Of a stretch of DNA of 23,775 nucleotides, positions 8,301 through 18,300 are shown piece by piece. A program made the translations under genes and the position numbers. Location: the IMG/VR virus record IMGVR_UViG_3300032313_001756, positions 1 to 23,775 of that record; one strand, 5' to 3'. Below the pieces are notes generated by a model. That model was given only the letters and a program-made list of their open reading frames with translations. It had not been told where the DNA came from and did not search any database. Every line of letters begins with the position of its first letter. Within the stretch, counting starts at the first letter, position 1. Origin of the DNA: a virus.

Positions 8301-8865
8301 GACCACAGCTTATCAAGGTCTGCAAAACTACAAAATGATATCAGACAACATGATTTTGAATACTGTGGACTTCCAACCCTTGTTTGGACAAAAAGCAGAA
8401 CCGGCCTTGCGTGCTACCATCAAGGTCATACGTGCGCCTAACAGCACTGCCAGTGTCAGTACCATAAAGAATTTGGTGGTGGCCAACATGAATGCCTATT
8501 TTAATCTGGAAAACTGGAACTTTGGCGACACTTTCTTTTTCAGTGAACTGGCAGCCTATCTGCATCAGAACATCGGCGGCATAGTTAGCTCGGTGGTCTT
8601 GGTGCCGTTGGCACAAGGTCAAAGTTTTGGTGATCTTTATGAAATACGTTCGGCTCCTAATCAGATTTTTGTGAATGGTGCCACAGTCAACGATGTGGAA
8701 GTGATCACGGCACTGACCACAACCAATCTACGAAGCACATCTCAGGTCGGCGGACTCAACATACTACTAGCAGCACAAACCAGTAGCACGGTCAGCAACG
8801 CTGGAACTGCCAGCAGTGGCGCCAGTTCAGGTGGTACTAGTTCCAGTGGCGGGAGCAGCTACTGA
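5329..8865 (+). CDS. 6: Baseplate wedge protein gp6 (enlarged)
   Basis: An 1178-residue gp6 homologue; T4 gp6 is about 660 residues. N-terminal hallmarks are FIALLDVMAFMGQSL, then DLNTRENYLDTAERR and YIAKRNIEAQGYL (residues about 61-120). A middle hallmark is NGEDYNNFPYTQYTSILKS (about 432-450). The C-terminal hallmarks are EPALRATIKVIRAP (about 1024) and NLENWNFGDTFFFSELAAYL (about 1059-1078). In T4, gp6 dimers form the continuous inner ring of the baseplate and rearrange during sheath contraction. The extra length falls mainly between residues about 460 and 1010, which are beta-rich and Asn/Thr-rich. The last 25 residues are almost all Ser, Gly, Thr and Ala (GASSGGTSSSGGSS), a flexible tail absent from T4 gp6. 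Initiation is at the ATG after a hairpin-bearing leader. The stop overlaps the next start (TGATG), so gp6 and the giant protein are translationally coupled. Confidence 0.95.
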   Translation: MATTSRQTAIFGVEDWKRIYQTYQEADFQSYDFETLRKSFIDYLRVYYPETFNDYIESSEFIALLDVMAFMGQSLAFRTDLNTRENYLDTAERRDSVVRLANLVSYIAKRNIEAQGYLKVFSVSTTENVTDYNGINLANITVNWADPTNLDWQEQFTTILNAAMVNTQQFGNPGNRQTILGVDTQEYTINLVPGFLPVIPYTATIDTVNMPFEVVNATSAGTDFVYEPAPLPDGQFNVLFRNDQQGFLSANTGFFFLFKQGVLQNQDFNLAERITNRAVGINIEGINNNDVWLYQLDDLGNVGTLWEKVQSVYAAAVEQLAPGTRDIYSVSSRTNDQITLNFGDGVFATIPVGTYRAYVRASNGLTYTINPVEMQSVSVPISYVSRTGQIETITFTCGITEPVTNAQARETIQEIKQRAPAQYYTQNRMVNGEDYNNFPYTQYTSILKSTAINRASIGTSRYLDLVDPTGKYSSTDIVASDGALYESNNLYSFQFSWLTSNDISDAVINQINPLALRAGLQQFYYANFPRPDLSVLNYTWNQSTSITNETTGYFENDLGNPVAIGTYASNNARYITEGSLVKFTAPTGYFFDVNNRLVIGQPTNPDEKLTIWASPLAVYLAGTGQGLGNLPSGEGPVVLNNFVPTGAIPTEVIPVFTTDIPITVQQSVVEQISLNQNFGLGYNNLTNTWYVITASNLAIDASFSQTNAQSTTGTNADASWLIQATYDGATYTVVSRSLEYYFGSVLQTRFFFYTSDPIYDSRTGTVIRDYINVLKVNSQPDTANPMGSDNILTIIDQPVLSDGLVDDFQVVVSYARADNLTPVNPDFFDDIVAPSVDANDKLVFFQLTQDFDNLQRYLLIEAGIVNSNYPTLAAIQAVQSQFVIGQVFYAYNPNNDTTIDYSAGTFYVLGVDSLDNPTLTPTQDYLAQIGRQDLYFQYRHNSPLTSRIDPGSTNIIDVYIVTNAYYTAYINWLQDTTGVVTEPTPPTIDALTTAYQGLQNYKMISDNMILNTVDFQPLFGQKAEPALRATIKVIRAPNSTASVSTIKNLVVANMNAYFNLENWNFGDTFFFSELAAYLHQNIGGIVSSVVLVPLAQGQSFGDLYEIRSAPNQIFVNGATVNDVEVITALTTTNLRSTSQVGGLNILLAAQTSSTVSNAGTASSGASSGGTSSSGGSSY
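8851..8855 (+). promoter_or_regulatory. Shine-Dalgarno site of the giant structural gene
   Basis: GGGAG ends nine bases before the ATG at 8865, inside the Ser/Gly-rich end of gp6. With the TGATG overlap it supports initiation at 8865. The following M-A-K-Q-V-R-S-V-D-F-L-P-E-I-F also looks like a natural conserved N-terminus. Confidence 0.6.
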
Positions 8866-9300
8866 TGGCCAAACAAGTTCGCAGTGTTGACTTCCTACCG
8901 GAAATATTCCAAACACCTATCAACGAACAGTTTTTAAGTGCCACTCTGGATCAGTTGATTCAGAATCCTCGTTATGTGCAATCACAAGGATTTTTTGGAC
9001 GCAGGATCGGCCCAGGAGTCAATGCCAATGACAGTTATGTGACTGAACCCACCAAGGTTCGCACAGATTATCAGCTGGAACCTGGAGTAGTTCAGGTTGA
9101 TCCTGAAAACACCAGTCAAGTGATAGACGCTATCACATATCCTGGCATTAACGATGCACTGGAGACACAAGGTGCGTTTGTCAACAATGCTGACAGACTG
9201 TACACCAGTGACTACTATACCTGGGACCCGTTCGTTGATCTAGACAAGTTTGTGAACTATGCACAGTACTATTGGTTGCCAGGCGGACCTTTGTCGGTGG
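8865..9300 (+). other. Conserved N-terminal module of the giant protein
   Basis: Residues 1 to about 145 are the non-repetitive, aromatic-rich N-terminal module. It has FLPEIFQTPINEQFL, a GFFGRR turn, TDYQLEPGVV, YYTWDPFVDLDKF and NYAQYYWLPGGP. Aromatic density and lack of repeats suggest a folded docking domain, presumably the part that attaches to the baseplate. Confidence 0.7.
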
Positions 9301-12300
9301 ATGTGTCGGCCACCACAATACCAGAAACTGACAACTTTGTGGTTGACCGATCCAATGGAGTGTACACATTCAGTGGAGTCACTGGCAACAATCCTGAAAT
9401 AACATTGGTACGTGGCGGAAGCTACACTTTCCAGGTGGCACAAAACACCAAGGAAACTGAAAACTTCCGTGTGACCAACAATGATCTCAGCAGCTGGAAC
9501 ATAGATTACTCACCCAATCCTACCCTGACCTTGGTGCGTGGCAATACCTATGTGTTTAACATTGAGACCACGCCACCCTTGGCATTTTACATCAAGACAG
9601 CGGTTAGTCTGGGCACCACCGACATTTACTCACCAGGGGTCACAGGCAACGGTGCCTCGGCAGGACTGATCACATTCACAGTGCCTCAGAACGCACCAGA
9701 TACCTTGTTCTACTGCAACGACGTTGCAGTTAATCTCAACGGCCAACTCAACATTGTTGATGGCACACCAGGCACAGGTCCTGGTTTTTGGATACAGGCC
9801 AATCCAGGCGTCAACGGACGAGTAATTGCCACTCCTAACATCAGTAGTAGAGATGTACTGGGTGTGGTCAACAACGGCGAAGATCTAGGCACAGTCACAT
9901 TCAATGTGCCTTTGGCCACGGCCCAGAACTTCTACTACAACATGCCCAGCATCGGCACCGTGGACCTGATAACCAGTTTGAATTTTGATCAGATCAACAA
10001 TGTTCCTGTGGCAGTATTTTTGGATCAGTACGGCGGTATTGATGGCATAACCAATTTACAAAACAGGACCTTGGTATTTGAACAAACCAGCACAGGTTGG
10101 GAACAGACTGTGCTGGGCGATCCATTCATGTCCACGGCCATAACCGATCCCGCGGTGCAGTATGGTGTGTGGCAAATACAGTACAATACCATTGATGGCA
10201 CCGAGTACATACAACTGATCAGCATACAAACCGTAGATGTTCTCAACAAGTTTACCATTATATTTGGTGCCGAATATTCCAGCACAGGATGGTATAAAAA
10301 CACCGACGGCGTTTTTGAACAGATACCTTTGTTGACAGCCGGACTCAATACCTTGTTTTATCAGGACGGAACTGATCCTGAAATATTTGGCCGATTCAAC
10401 ATTGTTGACAGCAACATGTCCAGTACCTTGGACATAGAAAGTATCATTGGGGCTACTACGTATACCAGCCCCAACGGAGTCACACTCACCAATGGCATGA
10501 AGGTCATATTCCGTGGCAATGTGTATCCTGCCAGTTATCAAAATCAAGAATACTATGTGGAAGGTGTAGGCACCGGGCCTGGCCTGCCATTCCGTGTGGG
10601 ATTTGTAGATGGCGAGGCCTACTATGGCCCTTATCATGTGCATCAGGGCCAAAAGATGGTGGGAGCCGAACACACAGACACTTTCCATCAATACATCTAC
10701 GACACTGTGACGCAGAGTCTGGCCAATGTAGGAGCAGGAGGTCCAGCTGGCGCACCATTGAGCAATCAAGGACACGCTGTGATTGGCAATGGCATCAAGT
10801 TGTTGCCAGTGTCCAGTTTTGTTACACCAGAAACCTATACTCAAAATCTTGAAGTGCCGTTTGACACTACGCCCTATGATCTGGGCAACTTTGATGGTGA
10901 CCTGAACCAGCCCTTGATACCCGACTACCTGACCATAAACCGAGCCAGCCCTGACCTCAATGCCTGGACCCGCAGCAATCGTTGGTTCCATATAGATGTG
11001 ATCACGGCGTCAGCTGAATATAACAACACCACACCGTTGCTGGACAATCAGTTGCGTGCCCGACGACCTGTGTTGGAGTTCCGTGCTGGTACCAGACTGT
11101 TTGATTCAGGCACACAAGCACTTGCTCCGGTAGACATCATAGATTTCACCCAGACTGATGCGCTCAGCAATGTCAACGGCAGTTTGGGCTACAGTACCGA
11201 CGGTTACAGTCTGATCAACGGCAGTCGCGTGATATTTGCCGCAGACACAGATCCTGAAGTGCGTCGCCGGGTATACAGCGTGCAGTTTGTGATCACCGAC
11301 ACCAACGCTGAAGATTCTACCATAGTGGATGTGCCGGTGATTATATTGACTCCTGTGGCCACGGCCGTGGTTGATAATACTGTGGTCAGTCTCAGCGGCA
11401 ACACTGAACAAGGATTATCATACTACTATGATGGGGTGGCCTGGATTGAAGCACAACAAAAAATCAGTGTAAATCAACCTCCACGCTTTGACATCTACGA
11501 CAGCAATGGTATCAGTTTTAGCGACCAGGTCACATATCCTAGCTCAAATTTCAATGGCAGTCCTTTGTTTAGCTATGCAGTGGGAGATGCTGATCCAGAC
11601 CTTGTGTTGGGTTTTCCATTGACCTATCTCAGCTTGACCAACATTGGCGACATTGTATTTGACAATAATTTTTACAAAGACACCTTCCAATACACCCTGG
11701 ATCGCACTGGTCAAACTCTGTCACTGAGCACAGGCTTTGTGCGTGAATACAGCATGCGCGGCGAGTTCCAAAGCGAAATAGGTTGGCAAACTGCTGCCAC
11801 TCGCAGCCTGGTGCGTCAGCAGTTTCAGTTTAGCTATGATGGTTCTCCACTTTTGTTGGATGTGGCTGTCAACACCAATGATACAGTGCCTGCCATACAG
11901 ATCTATACCAACGGCCAGTATCAATCGGCCAATCTTTATCAATATACCGTGGCTACCAATACCACCACTATCAACTTGCTTGCTACCTACCAGCCCGGAG
12001 ATCTCATTGAGGTATCGGTGCTCAGCGACCAGGTCAGTGTGCAGGGATTCTACGAAGTGCCTATCAACCTGTCTAACAATCCATTGAATGGCGACAGTCT
12101 ACAGTTTACCTTGGGCACCATACGCAACCACTACACATCCATTGCTGAAAATCTCATTGGCCTATCTGGACCACCTATTGGCGCCAATAACACCAGAGAT
12201 CTTGGTAATATTGTGCCGTACGGACTCCAAATACTGCAACAGAGTTCACCACTGACCTTGACCGGGTATTTTATGCGCGATCCAGAGTATGACATATTTG

Positions 12301-15300
12301 CGTCTCTGGCCTACAACAGCAGTGAATACATCAAGTTTAAATCACAACTGCTGAATGCTGTCACCACGTTTAGTATATCCGACTATGGTAACTGGACCGT
12401 GGCCGAACTGTTGGATCGTAGCATGGCCCAGATCACTGCAGGCCGTACTAACATCAATCCTTTTTACTGGAGTGACATGGTGCCCACGGGTACCACGTTT
12501 GTGTCCAACAGCTACACAGTTAATCCTATAACCATCAACACTTTCAACACAGTGCAGACCTATGACTTCACACAGTCTAACTTCCTGGGCTTGTGTGTGT
12601 ATGTAAACAATGTGTTACTGACACGTGGGATAGAATATGTGGTCAGTACCGAAGGGCCTACACTGACCATCCTGATACCCTTGGCCGTGGATGCAGTGGT
12701 CAAGATCAACGAATATACCGACACCGCTGGTAACTTTGTACCCAATACACCCACCAAACTAGGACTGTATCCCAAATACCAACCCAGATTTTTCTATGAC
12801 ACATCATATGTGAATCCTACCTGGGTCATACAAGGTCACGACGGAAGCATCACAGTGGCCTTTGGCACACTGGAAGATCCTGATCCACGTGATCAAGTGT
12901 TGTTGGAGTTTGAGACTCGCATATTCAACAATCTTAAAAACGATGAGAATCCTGTGCCTTTGGTGGCCGACGACGTGATTCCTGGATACTTTCGCACCAC
13001 CGACTACACTGCCGACGAGATCAATCAGATTCTAGGAGAAAGTTTCTTGGCCTGGGTTGGTGGCAACAAACTGGATTACACCAGCCAAACCTACACACCC
13101 GACGATGAATTTACCTATAACTACAGTCAAGCCGGTAACAGACTGGACAGACAACCGCTACTGGGCGCATGGCGGGGTATCTATCGTTATTTCTACGACA
13201 CACTATCGCCAGATACTACACCATGGGAAATGTTGGGTTTTTCAGAACAGCCCGACTGGTGGACTGATCGATATGGTCCTGTTCCTTATACCAGCGACAA
13301 TTTGGTGTTGTGGGGTGACCTTGAAGCAGGTCTGGTAGCAGATCCTGTAGCACCTTATGTGATACCAAAATATCGTCGTCCTGGGTTGACGTCGGTAATT
13401 CCGGTAGACAGCCAAGGCCAGTTATTGCCACCTTTTTACAGTGTAATGGGTGCTTACAATCCTCAAGGATTTGTCAAGAGCTGGAAGGTCGGCGACGGAG
13501 GCCCTGTGGAAGCAAGTTGGTGGACAAGTTCCAGCTATCCATTTGCGGTCATGCGTCTGTTGATCCTCACACGTCCCGCTGAATTTTTCAGCCTGTTTGC
13601 TGACCGAGATCTTTATCGATATTCAACTGATTTAGATCAGTATCTGTACAATGGTCGTTACAGAATACAACCACAAAACATCCAAGTGTACGGCAACGGT
13701 ATCAGCAAGGCCAGCTACATTAACTGGATCATAGACTACAACCAACAATTGGGCATCAACAGCACCGATGCCTTGACCACGGACCTGGCCAATCTGGACG
13801 TGCGTTTGTGTTACAGAATGGCCGCATTTGTTGCTCAAAGCAATCTGGCCATGTACCTGGAAAAAAGCAGCCCCAACAGCGAAAACAGCAACCTGCTGAT
13901 TCCTCCAGAAAGTTACAACTTGTTGTTGTATAAAAATACACCATTCAACCGTGTCAATTACAGTGCAGTTATTGTAGAAGTGGTTGAAGGTGGCTACAGC
14001 GTGTATGGATACAATGCCACAGATCCGTATTTTCCTACCTTGGCCAGCCGTGTGACTGGTGTGCAACAGACCTTGAGTGGTGGCAATATTTCAGTCACAG
14101 TACCGACTCAATACACCGACAAGCTGGTACAGATACCCTATGGCTATATTTTTTCAAATCTAGCCGGCGTGGTAGATTTCTTACTCAGTTATGGCGAATA
14201 TCTGGCCAGTCAAGGACTGTCATTCACTGCTCAAGAAAATGGCTACACACTGAATTGGTTACAGATGGCCCAGGAGTTTTTGTATTTTGCCAATCAAGGT
14301 TGGGCCACAGGCACAATTATCAATCTCAATCCGTCGGCTACCCAGGCCATTGCATTCCGTGCCGGTGCCGTGCTGGATTCCATCATAAGCTACACGCCAG
14401 AGAATCTTATTTTGGATCAAAATCGAAAAGCCTTTGATGCCAGAAATTTAGTCATACGCCGTGAAGGCAACACGTTTACACTGAATCCCGAACCTGGCGG
14501 TAGTCAAACCGTGAGCTATTTGCAGTTGCGATTCACATCCTATGAAAACATGGTAGTCTTGAACAACAGAACCATATTCAACGACCTTATCTATAATAAT
14601 TACACAGCTGAAAGACAGAGTAGATTGCGATTGAACGCGGCCATATCCACTGAGTGGAACGGAACTCTCAACGCCCAAGGATTCATACTGAATCAGGACA
14701 ATGTGGAGGCCTGGAGGCCCAATCTCAAATATACACGTGGACAGATAGTTTCCTACAAAAACAACTTCTGGCAAGCTGCTACCATAGTGCCGGCCAAGGC
14801 CACGTTTGAATACTCTGACTGGCTCAAGAGCAACTATGATCGTATTGAACAAGGTTTGTTGCAAAACCTGGCTACCAAGGCTGATCAGTTGGCCAACAGT
14901 TATGACACACAAACTGCCAATCTCAATCTAGACAATGATTTGTTGGCGTTTGGTCTGATTGGATTCAGACCTCGTCAGTACATGGTGGATTTGAATTTAG
15001 ATGATACCAGCCAGGTCAATCTGTATCAGCAGTTTATCAAGACCAAAGGTACCACACAGGCCACGGATCTGTTCACACAGGTCAACTTTGATCCATTGAC
15101 AGCACAGTATCGCATATACGAAAATTGGGGCATCTTGGCCGGCACCTATGGAGCCAACGCCAATCGCAGTTGGTTTGAAATAGCTCTTGATGAAGAACTA
15201 TTAACCGGCAATCCCAGCACTGTACAAATCATACAGCCCGGCGAATCCAGCCAGGCCAATCAGACCGTACAACTGAACAATCTCTGGGCAGAAAGTTACA

Positions 15301-18300
15301 AGATACCCAACACCAATATACTTCCTACCACGTATGCTACCAACAGCGACACAGCCTTGCCTTCAGCAGGATATGTCAACATTAACAGCGTGGATATCAC
15401 AGTGTTCAGTCTCAACGATCCCTCCAGCATTAGTGCCAATCTTGAAATAGTGGGCAATGGCACCAAAATCTGGGTGGCCAAAGACAACAGCTATGACTGG
15501 AACATATATCAATGTGAGCAAATACCCGGACGATTGACACAACTGACCGATAATCTCAATGGTACCAGCCGTGCGCAGTTTAGCAACACAGTCAACTTGA
15601 CCGTGGGCGATTTGATCATAGTGCGATATTTCAGTGAAGCGGTTGACGGTGTGTATCGGGTGCTCAGCACTCCCAGCATAGATTCTGCTGTGATACAGTA
15701 TGAATTCAGCAATTCCAATCAAACGTCAATCACTGGCACGGGTCTGGTATTTTATCTACAGAGCATGCGTGTGGCTCAGGCCAGCGACATAGTAAATCTA
15801 CCATCCGACAATCAACTGATACCCGGAGCCATAGCCTGGGTAGACAATGATGGTAATGGACATTGGCAAGTGCTGGAAAAAACCAATCCTTTTGCGGCCA
15901 TTGACACAGTTACTGCCACAGTGCCAGAACCCAATTCATTGTTTGGTACCAGCCTGGCACAGAGCTCGGATCACTTTGCACTGTTGGTAGGAGCACCTGC
16001 AACCGCCAATGGCGCTGGTGCTGTGTATACATACCGTCTGGGCAATGTGAATGATTATGTGGAAAATACCGAGTTGTTACTCAATGCTACGGGCACAGCC
16101 GGATTTGGCAACAGTGTAGATTTTGGAGACAGGACCTGGGCCGTTGCCGGTGCCAGTGCCAGCAATTCAGGAGCAGGCTATGTTGCCATGCTGTATCTGG
16201 TGCCAGGCTCCAACGACTATGCAAAAACACAGTTACTGGTAAATCCCACAGGAGATTTTGGACCAGTGGGCTTTGGATCCACAGTCAAAATCACTGCCAA
16301 CGAACGCTGGATGTATGTGAGTGCACCTGTTGACAATGAAGTTTATGCCTATGCTCGAATAGATGTTCCACGCCAGTCTGTGACATACACAGCGCCTGGC
16401 AATGTGGCCACATTTACATACAACAATGACATTGAGATAGACAGTACGCAACCCGATCAGCTGATAGTCACTGTGGACAACTTGTTGGCAGTGTATGGCA
16501 CGGACTACGTGATCAATGCCACGCTTGTGCAGTTCTTGTTCACACCCACCGCAGGCTCCAAAATAGTCATATCCCGACGTACCTCAGTACAACTGGATTC
16601 CAATACCTATTATGGTGTAAATCAAAACAGCACCTCGGGCACAGGATCTGGTGCTGCATTTACCATCAACAACACCAGAGGTGTTTATAGTGTGTCGCTA
16701 ACGGCACCGGGCACAAGCTATGTGGTGGGCAACACCTTGACCATCAGCTACACCCAGATAGCCCCTACTGGAAGTGCGGCCAACAACATCACCATCACTG
16801 TGACTGAAGTCACTTCGGGTGGTATCACAGGATTTACCTACACCGGCACAGGAGTTACCAACACCGCTGTATTTGCTCTTGACACCTATCTTTACACAGC
16901 CACTGATCTGGATTCGTTTACTGTGGAAGTCAACGGGGTACTACAACGGCCACACATAGATTATGATTTCCAAGATCCGGGTGACAGCTCCATACCCGAG
17001 ATCACTTTCCTAACAGTTCCGGCCGCAGGTGCCATAATCACTGTGAGTTCAGCTGCTGTGGGTGCTTATTGGAAATATGTCAACACCTTGACTGCCGTTG
17101 GTTTCCAGGCCAATGCTAAGTTGGGCACAAGTCTAAGCACAGATGTGTTGGGACGCCAGATTCTGATTGGTGCACCCCGAGACAGCGCCGTGGATGCCGA
17201 AGGCAATACCATACTGTCAGCAGGTGCTGTATATGCATTTGATCGCGGAGTGATCAAGTATTTGATCACAGATGTTGAGCAACTGACCTATGCCATACCT
17301 GTCACTGCACAGGATCCCATCACGGTAATCTTGAACAATCAATATCTAACCAACACAGCACAATACATCAATGGAGATTTTACAGTCAGCGGCAACACCA
17401 TAGTGTTGTCACCATCTATTTCGCTGACCGTAGGTGACTCATTGGTGATTGAAACCAATGAATTCCAACAAGTGCAAAAAATTACAGCCAACACCGTGAT
17501 TGACCAGTCCTTGTTTGGCCAAAGCGTGGCCATATGTCCTAACAGTTGCAGTGTGTATACCGGAGCACCCTTAGACAGCTTTGCCTCAGGAGTTCCACAG
17601 GCCGGCCTGGTACAACGACAGGTCAATCAAAGCAGAATCTATGGCATCACAACCAGTACCGTGGCCAATCCTGCTCTTACCGCTGGCGACACTATTCGCA
17701 TTAACGATATAGAAGTCGCTGTGCCAAATAGTCCTAACAATACCGTAGCTGGTTTAGTAGCCGCAATAAATGCTGGACCTTACCTTAGCACTAAACAGTA
17801 TTATATAGGAGATCGTGTATCATACAACAACACAAGTTACGTAGCTATTGCTAACAGTGTTAATGTTGTGCCAACAAATCTTGCATTTTGGGCCCCATCG
17901 TTTATCATACCCAATGTGCGAGCTGTTTCCAGCAGCAACGTGATTTTACAAGGTAACGGGGCTACCAAGATATTTGATATTGGCAACATATATTCCTCAG
18001 CCACTGCCTATACCACAGTAGTCTACATAGACGATGTGCTACAGACCCAGGGAGTAAACTATACCTACAACAACACCACACAACAGGTGATTTTTGTGTC
18101 TGCTCCAGCCACAGGCAGTGAAATACTGGTGATAGGCGGCCGTATCACAATCAGCGTAATCAACACCGCAGCAGCTGTTGAGTTCAATCGATTGACTGTG
18201 TTGCCTGGCCTAACCGCAGGCACTGCATTTGATGATCTGGGATTTGTTACCTATGCCTATACTCAGACCATAGTCAGTCCCCGTGCTACAGATTTTGCCC

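Noticed and set aside
10056-10991. 311-codon open frame on the minus strand inside the giant gene
   Set aside because: It lies wholly opposite the conserved core of the giant protein, has no recognisable domain or ribosome-binding site, and its protein reads as low-quality shadow sequence rich in His, Cys and Ile.
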